Source: Streptomyces sp. PsTaAH-137
GTDB lineage: Bacteria > Actinomycetota > Actinomycetes > Streptomycetales > Streptomycetaceae
Direction: 5' to 3'
Assembly (NCBI RefSeq): GCF_003259365.1
Contig: NZ_QLLY01000006.1
Location: 2,851-66,850, forward strand
Length of the DNA: 64,000 nucleotides
How positions within the stretch are numbered: position 1 is the first letter of the stretch; the number at the start of each line of letters is the position of its first letter. Both the position numbers and the translations under genes were made by a program. This document shows, piece after piece, positions 38,305 through 45,976 of this stretch. Below the pieces are notes generated by a model, which saw only the letters and a program-made list of their open reading frames with translations, was not told the DNA's origin and searched no databases.

Positions 38305-39507
38305 GTGATCCATCCGGTAGCTGTCATCGGCGCGGGCCCGTACGGCCTGTCGAGCGCCGCGCATCTGCGGGCGCGCGGCCTTCCAGTCAGGGTCTTCGGG
38401 GAGCCCATGGTGAGCTGGCGCTCGCACATGCCCGAGGGCATGATCCTCAAGTCGGTGCCGTCCGCGTCGAACATCGACGCGCCCCAGCGCGGCCACGACC
38501 TCGTCGACTACTGCGACGCGGCCGGCGTCAGGCGCCTCGTCACGGACGAGGACCTGGTCAGCGCCGAGGTCTTCGTCCGTTACGGGGACTGGTTCCAGCA
38601 GCGCTTGGTGCCCGCCCTGGAGCGGGTACGGGTCGTGTCGGTCGACCGGCGCGGCACCGAGGGCTTCGAGCTGAAGCTGGACTCCGGCGAGCTGTTCACC
38701 GCACGCGCCGTCGTCGTCGCCAGCGGCCTGTCGGGCCTGGAGCATGTGCCGCGCGAGTTCGCCGCGGCCGCGCCGGACGGACCCTCGCCCACGGGCCCGC
38801 TCTCGCACAGCGCCCAGCACCACGACCTGTCGCGGTTCTCCGGCAAGGAGCTGATCGTCGTCGGCGCGGGCCAGTCCGCCCTGGAGACGGCGGCGCTGGC
38901 GGCCGAGGCCGGGGCGAGCGTACGGGTCGTGGCGCGCGGCCGGGACCGGGTGCGGTTCGGGGTCCCGCCGTGGGAGCAGCCCCGGCTGCGCCCGGCGACC
39001 CCGTTCGGCAACGCCTGGTCGCTGTACGCGCTCACGTACTACCCGCACCGGTACCGCCAACTGCCGCCCGGCCTACGGCACTACCTGGTCAAGCGCGTGC
39101 TCGGCCCGCTCGGCGCGTGGTGGCTGCGGGAGCGGTTCGAGGGCAAGGTGGCCGTGCGCGAGGTCGCGGCGGTGCGGCGGATCACGGTGGCGGGCGGTGC
39201 GCCGGTGGTACAGGTGGGGACGCTCGGCGGACGGCGTGAGGAGCTGACCGCGGACCATGTCGTCGCGGCGACCGGGTACCGGGTGGATCTGGCGGCGATG
39301 CCGTTCCTCGGCGACGGCCTGCGCACGCGCCTCGCGGCCAGCCGGGGCACTCCGCGGCTGGGCCCCGGCTATGTCTCCTCGGTCCCCGGCCTGTACTTCA
39401 CCGGCATGCTGGGCGGGTCGTCGTACGGCCCGGTGATGCGGTTCGTGTGCGGCACCGAGTTCGCCTCACCGCGCCTCGCGGCCCATCTCGCGGCCCGGCA
39501 CGGCTAG
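38305..39507 (+). CDS. FAD/NAD(P)-binding monooxygenase-like flavoprotein
   Basis: This 400-aa protein has two dinucleotide motifs, GAGPYG (9-14) for FAD and GAGQSA (about 187-192) for NAD(P)H, and the ATGYRVD motif near 320 seen in flavin monooxygenases and lysine/ornithine N-hydroxylases. A hydrophobic SLYALTYYPHRYRQLPPGLR segment is unusual and may contact a lipid or large substrate. GGGGAGGGGA lies before the GTG, which fixes the start. It is the second gene of a likely two-gene unit with the ATP-grasp ligase. Confidence 0.85.
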   Translation: MIHPVAVIGAGPYGLSSAAHLRARGLPVRVFGEPMVSWRSHMPEGMILKSVPSASNIDAPQRGHDLVDYCDAAGVRRLVTDEDLVSAEVFVRYGDWFQQRLVPALERVRVVSVDRRGTEGFELKLDSGELFTARAVVVASGLSGLEHVPREFAAAAPDGPSPTGPLSHSAQHHDLSRFSGKELIVVGAGQSALETAALAAEAGASVRVVARGRDRVRFGVPPWEQPRLRPATPFGNAWSLYALTYYPHRYRQLPPGLRHYLVKRVLGPLGAWWLRERFEGKVAVREVAAVRRITVAGGAPVVQVGTLGGRREELTADHVVAATGYRVDLAAMPFLGDGLRTRLAASRGTPRLGPGYVSSVPGLYFTGMLGGSSYGPVMRFVCGTEFASPRLAAHLAARHG

Positions 39508-39637
39508 CCGAACACGAGTGCGTCAGCCGGCCGCCGCGCGCCGACCCGAAGAGATGACAAGCCGGTCCGTGCTGCCCGCGCGGGCGATCGGCGCAAGGGC
39601 GGCCGGTACGCGTCGGTCCCCCGGTGCCGTCGGTCCG

Positions 39638-39643
39638 TATTCT
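39638..39643 (+). promoter_or_regulatory. -10 box for a possible leaderless HAD transcript
   Basis: TATTCT ends 7 nt before the ATG at 39651 and no Shine-Dalgarno is present, the usual picture for a leaderless mRNA in Streptomyces. Confidence 0.4.
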
Positions 39644-39650
39644 TCGGATC

Positions 39651-40463
39651 ATGCCCGCACCCGCATATGCACTCATCGCCACTGACCTGGACGGCACGCT
39701 GCTGCGAGGGGACGACACCGTCTCGGACCGGACGCGGGACGCCCTCACGCGGGCCGCCGCGGCCGGGGCCCGGCACATCGTGGTCACCGGGCGGCCGGCA
39801 CCCCGGGTGCAGCCCCTCCTCGGCGATCTCGGCGGGGCGGGGCTCGCGGTGTGTGCGCAGGGCGCGCAGTTGTACGACGCGGCGCACGACCGTCTGCTCT
39901 GGTCGCTCACCCTCGACCGGGAGCTGGCCGAGCAGGCGCTCGGGAAGATCGAGGCCGAGGTCGGACAGGTGTACGCGGCCGTGGACCAGGACGGCGTGGA
40001 CGGGCTGACGCTGATCGAGCCCGGCTATCTGATGCCGCACCCGACGCTGCCCGCGGTGCGGGTGCACCGCAGGGCCGAGCTGTGGGCCGAGCCCATCAGC
40101 AAGGTGCTTCTGCGCCATTCCGAGCTGGCCGACGACGAGCTGGCCGCCGTGGCCCGCGCGGCGGTCGGCCCGCTCGCCACCGTCACCATGTCGGGCCCCG
40201 GCACCGTCGAACTCCAGCCGCGCGGCGTCACCAAGGCGACGGGGCTCGAACTCGCCGCCGAGCGGGTGGGCGTGGGTCCCGCCGACACCATCGCCTTCGG
40301 CGACATGCCCAACGACGTGCCGATGTTCGGCTGGGCCGCGCGCGGGGTGGCCATGGCCAACGCCCACCCCGAGCTGAAGGCCGTCGCCGACGAGGTCACC
40401 GCGTCCAACGAGGAGGACGGGGTGGCCGCCGTCCTGGAGCGGCTCTTCGGGAGCGGTGCCTGA
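39651..40463 (+). CDS. HAD superfamily hydrolase (Cof/SupH type)
   Basis: This 270-aa phosphatase of the Cof-like HAD family shows motif I ATDLDGTLL (nucleophile Asp12, acid/base Asp14), motif II VVTGR, and motif IV FGDMPNDVPMF near residue 216, with the C2-type cap between. These enzymes remove phosphate from sugar phosphates, nucleotides or flavin precursors. The likely start is ATG 39651; a start upstream would add nine non-conserved residues. It ends 11 nt from the convergent Pycsar-like effector gene. Confidence 0.92.
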   Translation: MPAPAYALIATDLDGTLLRGDDTVSDRTRDALTRAAAAGARHIVVTGRPAPRVQPLLGDLGGAGLAVCAQGAQLYDAAHDRLLWSLTLDRELAEQALGKIEAEVGQVYAAVDQDGVDGLTLIEPGYLMPHPTLPAVRVHRRAELWAEPISKVLLRHSELADDELAAVARAAVGPLATVTMSGPGTVELQPRGVTKATGLELAAERVGVGPADTIAFGDMPNDVPMFGWAARGVAMANAHPELKAVADEVTASNEEDGVAAVLERLFGSGA

Positions 40464-40474
40464 CGGCACCACGC

Positions 40475-40990
40475 TCACCCCCGCAGCGCCGCCAGCGCCG
40501 CGAGTCCGAGTGCCGCCACCAGCGCCCACAGCCCGCCGCGGATGAAGGTGTACTTGCGGGCCAGGATCGTACTGACGTCGTGGAACTGGGTCAGCAGCCA
40601 TTCGACGGGTGCCCGGCCCGCCTGCTCGACCAGCCGGGCCAGGCCCTCGACCGTGGCGTCGCGCAGCGCGTCGCCGTAGTACGTGACCTGCCCGGTCCGC
40701 TGCGCCCGGCGGGTGCCGGAGAACGGCAGGACCGCGCAGATCAGCAGACCGATTCCGGCCAGCCAGGCCGCCCCGGCCACGGCCCACAGCGCCAACTGGC
40801 CGCCGGCGGCCGAACTCATGCCGCGGGTGCCGACGAGGACCGGGAGCGTCAGACCGCCGGAGAGGAGGACCGAGGCCTTGGTGTCGGCACGGGACAGATC
40901 GGCCCGGGCGGCGTCGAGCAGCCGCTCCGCGACGTAGCGGGACTGCTCGGCCTCCGTCGCGGCGTGCGGCCGTGGTGCGGGCAGGGTCAT
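40475..40990 (-). CDS. Pycsar-type transmembrane effector-like protein (DUF5706-like)
   Basis: This 171-aa protein starts with an amphipathic helix (YVAERLLDAARADLSRADTKAS), then has three hydrophobic segments at about 40-58, 66-90 and 148-170. Before the last helix it reads LLTQFHDVSTILARKYTFIR. This layout, with ADTKAS leading into the first helix and the ILARKY segment before the last, matches the Pycsar effector domain (PycTM), which is thought to damage the membrane when bound to cCMP or cUMP. It is the last gene of the four-gene coupled run; its ATG overlaps the previous stop by 4 nt. Family call is by eye. Confidence 0.75.
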   Translation of the reverse strand: MTLPAPRPHAATEAEQSRYVAERLLDAARADLSRADTKASVLLSGGLTLPVLVGTRGMSSAAGGQLALWAVAGAAWLAGIGLLICAVLPFSGTRRAQRTGQVTYYGDALRDATVEGLARLVEQAGRAPVEWLLTQFHDVSTILARKYTFIRGGLWALVAALGLAALAALRG

Positions 40991-42114
40991 CGGGAGTCGT
41001 CCGCGGGCGGTGCGTACGGATTCGAGTCGTCGGCGGTGGCGCGCTGGGGCGGGGCCGACGGCATCGGAGGAGCGGCGGCCGGCGCGGCCGGGGGCTTGTC
41101 CCTGGGCTCCTCCTTGAACAGGGGGACGTCCCCGGTGTCCCGCTCGGGCGGCACCGGCAGGGCGGTGGCGGGCTGCGGCAGGCCCTGGTCCAGGGCGCCG
41201 CCGGAGGTGGCCCGGGCGTAGTCGATGAGCCGCTGCACCTGGTCCTCGACCTGGTGCCGCTGGACCACTCCCGCGTCGATCAGCCGGCTGAGGTAGTCGA
41301 GGGCACCGGTGCGCTGCTCCTTCGCCTGCTCCTGCAACTCCTTGAGGATGACGCCTGCTTGAGCCGGGTCACTGGCCAGCAGGTACTGGTACTGCATGGC
41401 CTCGCCGCCCGCGATGAGGCGCCCGGCGAACTCCATGTTGGCCTGGGTGCGCAGGTGGTGGGCCTTGTCCTTGGCCATGTCCACCTCGGTGGAGTGCGAC
41501 ACGGCGATCATCTCGCCCATGTGCTTCTGCGCGGCCGCGCCCAGGTCGATGCGGACGAACACCCGCGTGACCAGGCCCAGATCGGCACCGAAGTCGGCCC
41601 AGCGGCCGGTCGCCAGCTCGTCCTGGATCGCCTCGTCGGCGGCCTGTGCCCGGTCGAGCCCGTACTGACGGGAGATGCCCCGCAGCCGGGCGAGCAGTTC
41701 GGGGCGCAGCATCTGCTCGACGTTCACCACGCGCCGGTCGGCGGCGCGATGGAAGTCCTGAACCTCCCAGTTGACGTCCGCCTCGGCGGTGAAGTCGGCG
41801 CGGTCGCCCTGGGAGGGCAGGGGCACCCGGAAGGAGACCTGGTGCCGGCCGCGGGCGATCCAGCACACCGAGGTGGGGCGGCCCATGAACGGCTTGTCGA
41901 CGTGATCGGCCCCGCGCACGGTCACCACGCTGTGGCCGCCGTTCTTGTAGAACATCACGGAGGCCACCTGCGCGCTGCGGTGCTTGTAGCCGCTGTCGGG
42001 AGTGAACTCCCTGATGAACGGCCCCAGGAGGGGGTGCGGGAGCTGGATCTCCATGTTCTGCGGGGGTCGCGGGTTCTGGGGGTACCGAGGAGCCCCCCAC
42101 TGGTTCGTGGACAT
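40987..42114 (-). CDS. SPFH/Band 7-like protein
   Basis: This 375-aa protein has no signal peptide or membrane helix. Residues about 25-200 look like a beta-rich Band 7 domain (ADVNWEVQDFHRAADRRVVN, then LVTRVFVRIDLG). Helical segments follow (STEVDMAKDKAHHLRTQANMEF region) as in flotillin-like proteins, then a Pro-rich tail ending NPYAPPADDSR. SPFH proteins form large rings on membranes; here it could organise the neighbouring effector. The assignment is from pattern and moderate. It overlaps the upstream gene by one base (TGATG) and the effector gene by 4 nt. Confidence 0.65.
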   Translation of the reverse strand: MSTNQWGAPRYPQNPRPPQNMEIQLPHPLLGPFIREFTPDSGYKHRSAQVASVMFYKNGGHSVVTVRGADHVDKPFMGRPTSVCWIARGRHQVSFRVPLPSQGDRADFTAEADVNWEVQDFHRAADRRVVNVEQMLRPELLARLRGISRQYGLDRAQAADEAIQDELATGRWADFGADLGLVTRVFVRIDLGAAAQKHMGEMIAVSHSTEVDMAKDKAHHLRTQANMEFAGRLIAGGEAMQYQYLLASDPAQAGVILKELQEQAKEQRTGALDYLSRLIDAGVVQRHQVEDQVQRLIDYARATSGGALDQGLPQPATALPVPPERDTGDVPLFKEEPRDKPPAAPAAAPPMPSAPPQRATADDSNPYAPPADDSR

Positions 42115-44279
42115 CAGCGTGCGCCTTCTCCCTGGACCGCGTGGCGCAGCAGCCGCGCGTGGTCCTCAGCAAGTGGTGTGTACTGGTCCTGCGTCAGTTC
42201 GGTCAGCAGGGACAGCAGTCGTTTCCTGTCGTCGTCCGTGTGCACCGACAGTCCCAGGAACCGGGCGAGGTGCCCGGCCCAGGGCTGCCCCTGCGAGGCG
42301 GTCAGCCAGCCCTCCACGATGCCGAGCGCGGCCTCGTACGAGCGGCTGGTGTTGAGCGCGGTCCACAGCAGATCGGCCAGGGCGGGCGCGTGCTCCTCGT
42401 TGTCGACCGCGAGGGCGATCAGGAGCGGTGCGTCACCGAGGCCGGCCACGCCGGGTACCGGGTCCCAGACATGGGCCGCCGGGGTCTGCGCCAGGCTGAG
42501 CGTGCTCTGCAGGCCGAGGTTCTGCTCCTCGATGCGCGGGTGGGCCAGCCAGGACCTGACGCGCCGGGTCGGCAGGGTGTCCGTGGTGGTGCCCGCCAGT
42601 TGGGCCACGCAGTCGGCGGCGTCCTGGCGCAGTCCGGCCTCTCCGTCGGAACCGTCCTCCTTCCAGGTGCCGATCGCCGCGAGCAGATCGAGCGACTCGG
42701 CCAGGGAGGCGGTGGCGTGGCCCCGGCCGAGCACGGTCGCGGCGGTCCTGCGCAGTCCCGCCGAACCGCGCCGGGCCCAACTGCGCACCAGCGAACCGAC
42801 CGCGGGACCGATCTCGGGGGCGGTGACGGCCAGATCGAGCGCGGTCGCCGCGAACTGACGCTGCCGCCACCGCTTCGACGCGGCCATCGGCTGCACCAGC
42901 TCCTGCACGGTGTCGGCGCAGTCCAGGCGGCACAGCACGCCGGTGGCGACGGCGGCGCGCACCCACACCTGGGCGCGCGGGTCGTCGCAGAGCGAGGCCA
43001 GCCAGCGCAGCACCGGACCGCGGGCGCCCGGCCGGTGCTCCCACAGGTGCTCCAGGACCGCCCCGGCGAGCCGGTCCCCGGCGAACCGGACCGTACGGAC
43101 CGGAACCTCGGCGTCGCCGAGGGACTCGGTGCCCGGCTCGGTCACGGCGCGGGCGGCGGCGAGGCGGGCGTCGAGGCCGTCGTTGAACACGAGCCGTCCC
43201 GGGGCGCTGCCCGGGTCGGTCGTCACGGCGAACTCCCAGGCCAACTGCTCCGCCGCCTCCGTCACAGCGCTGACGGAGGCTCCGCCGAGCACGGCGAGCG
43301 CGATCCGGAAGGCGGCCTCGCGCAGCCGCGGCAGGCTCTCGGAGGCGAGCCCGCCCGCAAACCACTCGGTGGCCTGCGCGGTGGCGAACCCGCGGCAGGC
43401 GGCGCTCAGTTGGGCCTCGGTCAGTTGTCCGTCGACGTGCTCGGTGATCCGGTCGGCGAGCCGCGCCGCCTCGGCGGGCAGCAGGGTGCCGAGGCCGAGG
43501 GCGGAGTGCGTCGCTTCGGCGCCGGCGAGTCGCCGCCCGAGCGGCGTGCGGTCGCCGAGCGCCGCGAGCAGGCACTGTTCCAGGACGCCGAGCGGGTTCG
43601 GCGGCGTGTGGGCGGCGTGGTGGCGGTCGGGCGGCGGTGCCGGCACCCCGGGGTCGGGCGCCCGCAGCAGCACCGCGAAGGCGCCGCGCTCCGTCAACTG
43701 ATGGCGCAGGTGGTCGAGTTGGACGCCGCTGGACGCCGTGGCCCGCTCCAGCGCGTATCCCCGGCCCTCCTCGATGTGCTCGCCCTCCAGCCGGTCGAGC
43801 TCGGTGGCGGTGTCCAGGCGGGAGACCTTGCCGCGGGTCACGTCGTCGAGGAGGGACAGCGCGGTGAACATCCGGCCCGTGCCCGCGCGGCCGTGCAGGA
43901 CGAGGAGGTGGTCGGCTGCCAGGCGTCGCTTCAGGTCGGCGTAGCCGTCCGGCGTACAGAACGTGTCGCGCAGCCGGCGCAGCTCGTCGTCGGTGACCGG
44001 GCCGGCCACCAGCCGGGCGGCACCGCCGGGACCGGAACCGTAGAAGTTGATGGTGCCGACCTGGTCGGCACCCACGTATGTACTGGAGTCCCGCAGGTCG
44101 AAGGCGGTTCGCGTGGCGCGGTACGTGCGGGACGCGGCGCCCGCCGACTCCGGCAGCTCGTCGTCGGCGAGCTGCGCGTCCTGCGCCGCGTCCAGCTTGT
44201 CGTCCTTCGGGTTCCTGGGCTCCTTCGCGGGGCCGGGCTCCTTCTCCGGCGCCTGGGCGGCATCCTGGTCCGGGCTCAT
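42114..44279 (-). CDS. Large STAND/HEAT-like protein with degenerate P-loop
   Basis: This 721-aa protein begins with a charged low-complexity stretch (about 1-50). A short motif STYVGADQVGTINFYG follows (66-81). Next is an NTPase-like region with a P-loop-like GRAGTGRM at 130-137, where the usual GK[ST] is GRM, so ATP hydrolysis may be lost. From about residue 400 on, the sequence is helical and repetitive (many RRTAATVLGRG-like turns), suggesting HEAT-type repeats as in STAND sensors. It overlaps the cyclase gene (ATGA) and the SPFH gene (TGATG). I propose a sensor or scaffold role. Confidence 0.7.
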   Translation of the reverse strand: MSPDQDAAQAPEKEPGPAKEPRNPKDDKLDAAQDAQLADDELPESAGAASRTYRATRTAFDLRDSSTYVGADQVGTINFYGSGPGGAARLVAGPVTDDELRRLRDTFCTPDGYADLKRRLAADHLLVLHGRAGTGRMFTALSLLDDVTRGKVSRLDTATELDRLEGEHIEEGRGYALERATASSGVQLDHLRHQLTERGAFAVLLRAPDPGVPAPPPDRHHAAHTPPNPLGVLEQCLLAALGDRTPLGRRLAGAEATHSALGLGTLLPAEAARLADRITEHVDGQLTEAQLSAACRGFATAQATEWFAGGLASESLPRLREAAFRIALAVLGGASVSAVTEAAEQLAWEFAVTTDPGSAPGRLVFNDGLDARLAAARAVTEPGTESLGDAEVPVRTVRFAGDRLAGAVLEHLWEHRPGARGPVLRWLASLCDDPRAQVWVRAAVATGVLCRLDCADTVQELVQPMAASKRWRQRQFAATALDLAVTAPEIGPAVGSLVRSWARRGSAGLRRTAATVLGRGHATASLAESLDLLAAIGTWKEDGSDGEAGLRQDAADCVAQLAGTTTDTLPTRRVRSWLAHPRIEEQNLGLQSTLSLAQTPAAHVWDPVPGVAGLGDAPLLIALAVDNEEHAPALADLLWTALNTSRSYEAALGIVEGWLTASQGQPWAGHLARFLGLSVHTDDDRKRLLSLLTELTQDQYTPLAEDHARLLRHAVQGEGAR

Positions 44280-45052
44280 CGCTCACCGTCCGCGGGGCGG
44301 CCGATGTTGAGCGTGCCGATGTGGTCGACGTCGGAGACGACACTGCCGCTGCCGGTGTGGCTGATCGTGCGGTACGGGGCCGCCGCGGGAGGCGGCGGCG
44401 TGGATGGGCCGCCTTCCCGGCCTTCCCGGCCGGAATCCCGCGCCGCTGCCCCCTCCGCCGCCTCGGGCACCTCCGGCGGCACCGCGAGCCCCGGCACCTG
44501 CATCCACACGGTCTGCTTCCCCTCCTGCAGGGGCACCTCGTAACGGCGGTACCGCTCGGGCTCCACCCAGCGTCCGCCCCGCACCACGGCGTCCTGGTGC
44601 AGCCGGTCGGAGACGGCGACCAGCAGCGTGGCCCCGGTGGCCGCGCCGAGGACGGACTTGGCGGTGGAGCTGTTGCCGATGCGGCAGGCCAGGTCCACCG
44701 AGCGCCCCGACCAGCCGTGCGCGTCGACGGTGGTGGGACCGATGGTGAGCCCCGCGCGCAGCAGTACCGGTTGCGAGCGGCCGCGGTTGGCGGCGCGCAG
44801 GTCCTGGTGCAGGTACTCCAGCCATTCGCCCAGCACCCGGGTCGGCGGGACGTGCGGGGCGAGCAGGGCGAGGAGCCCGTCGCCGCGGTCGTCCGCGCGA
44901 TACTGGTCGGGGGCGATCCTGGCCTGCTCGAACGCGCCGCGGGCCAGGGAGTGCAGGGTGGCGCGGAGCGCGGGGCGCTCGGCCTCGGGAACCCGGCTCG
45001 ACCCCTGCACGTCGAGGCTGATGCTGAGTCGGTACTGGGCTTCGGGCTCCAT
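44276..45052 (-). CDS. Class III nucleotide cyclase-like protein (PycC-like)
   Basis: This 258-aa protein has residues 5-150 resembling a class III cyclase domain. The first metal aspartate is Asp14 (SISLDVQGSSR), the second Asp58 (RGDGLLALL), then LLRAGLTIGPTTVDAHGWSG and SVDLACRIGNSS, where Arg124 is kept but the usual transition-state Asn is Asp120. A Pro/Gly-rich linker leads to a C-terminal motif (236-251, SVVSDVDHIGTLNIG) resembling one in the next protein. GGAG precedes the ATG. With a PycTM-like gene three cistrons downstream, it may make a cyclic pyrimidine nucleotide; base choice cannot be read from sequence. Confidence 0.72.
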   Translation of the reverse strand: MEPEAQYRLSISLDVQGSSRVPEAERPALRATLHSLARGAFEQARIAPDQYRADDRGDGLLALLAPHVPPTRVLGEWLEYLHQDLRAANRGRSQPVLLRAGLTIGPTTVDAHGWSGRSVDLACRIGNSSTAKSVLGAATGATLLVAVSDRLHQDAVVRGGRWVEPERYRRYEVPLQEGKQTVWMQVPGLAVPPEVPEAAEGAAARDSGREGREGGPSTPPPPAAAPYRTISHTGSGSVVSDVDHIGTLNIGRPADGER

Positions 45053-45167
45053 GCGGGCTCCAAGTGCGGTGATGGCAAGCGCGGTTGAGGTGGTGGGGTC
45101 AGGCCCTCACTGTCCCGCGGTCGCGGGGATCCGGCTGTATCCGTTTACACACCCCGCGGTATCGGTC

Positions 45168-45857
45168 TCACGGCGTGGGTCCGGCCCCCGCCAGCAGGCG
45201 CAGCGGCTCCAGGTTCGCGACCCGCAGGATGCTCGGGCCGGTCTCCACGAGGCCGCGCTCGCGCAGCAGCCGCAGCGCCTTGGCGACGGCCTCGCGGGTG
45301 CAGCCCACGGCCGCGGCGAGTTCGTGCTGGGCCAGTGGCAGGGCGATGGTGACGACCGTGCCCTGCGTGCGCCCGGTGCGCTCGGCGAGTTCGACGAGGG
45401 CCCGGCACAGGCGCTGCAGCACGGTGAGGGAGGCGAGGGCGCGCCGCTCGCGGTCGGCGCTGCGCAGTCGCTGCGTCAGCTGGCCCAGGACGAGGGCGGT
45501 GACGTGCGGCCGCTCCGACAGGAACCTGCGGAACGGGTCGCGGGGGACGACCAGGCCGGTCGTCGGGCTGAGGGTGGTGACCGACGCGCTGCGGGGCCGT
45601 CCGTCCAACGCGGCCATCTCGCCGATGAGTTCACCCTCGCTGCGCAGCCCCAGGATGAGCTGTCCGCCCCGCTCGGTGGCGATCCAGGCGGCGCACCAGC
45701 CCGTCAGGAGAAGCACGAGGTGGCTGCTGCGCTCCCCTTCGGTGAGCAGCGTCTCGTGCGCCGCGAAGGTGCGAGTGGTGCCCAGCGCCGTCAGCGTCCC
45801 GCGGTCGGCGGGGGAGAGCTGCGGCAGAAAGGCCTGATGTTCCCCGAATAACCCCAT
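45168..45857 (-). CDS. Crp/Fnr family transcriptional regulator
   Basis: This 229-aa protein has an N-terminal cyclic-nucleotide-binding domain (about 10-125) with a phosphate-binding cassette reading SEGELIGEMAALDGRPRSAS, keeping the GE and RSA positions of CRP, and a C-terminal winged helix (LAQHELAAAVGCTREAVAKA). It therefore probably senses a cyclic nucleotide. GGGGGAGG precedes the ATG at 45857. It lies 115 nt upstream of the cyclase on the same strand, so the pair may form a sensor-synthase loop. It differs in sequence from the usual Streptomyces CRP as I remember it. Confidence 0.88.
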   Translation of the reverse strand: MGLFGEHQAFLPQLSPADRGTLTALGTTRTFAAHETLLTEGERSSHLVLLLTGWCAAWIATERGGQLILGLRSEGELIGEMAALDGRPRSASVTTLSPTTGLVVPRDPFRRFLSERPHVTALVLGQLTQRLRSADRERRALASLTVLQRLCRALVELAERTGRTQGTVVTIALPLAQHELAAAVGCTREAVAKALRLLRERGLVETGPSILRVANLEPLRLLAGAGPTP

Positions 45858-45976
45858 CCCGCCTCCCCCGACCTGCGCGTTCAACTCCACAGTAGCCACG
45901 GGGGAGCCGTCGCGTGAGCGAATCGGGGGGAGGCGGGATGGTGAAGATGGTGCGGGTGAGGTCCCGGCCGTACGCG

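Noticed and set aside
41369..45078. Alternative frames across the cyclase/STAND/SPFH genes
   Set aside because: Frames on both strands are Arg/Pro-rich shadows. The chosen frames have start signals, 1-4 nt overlaps and recognisable motifs.
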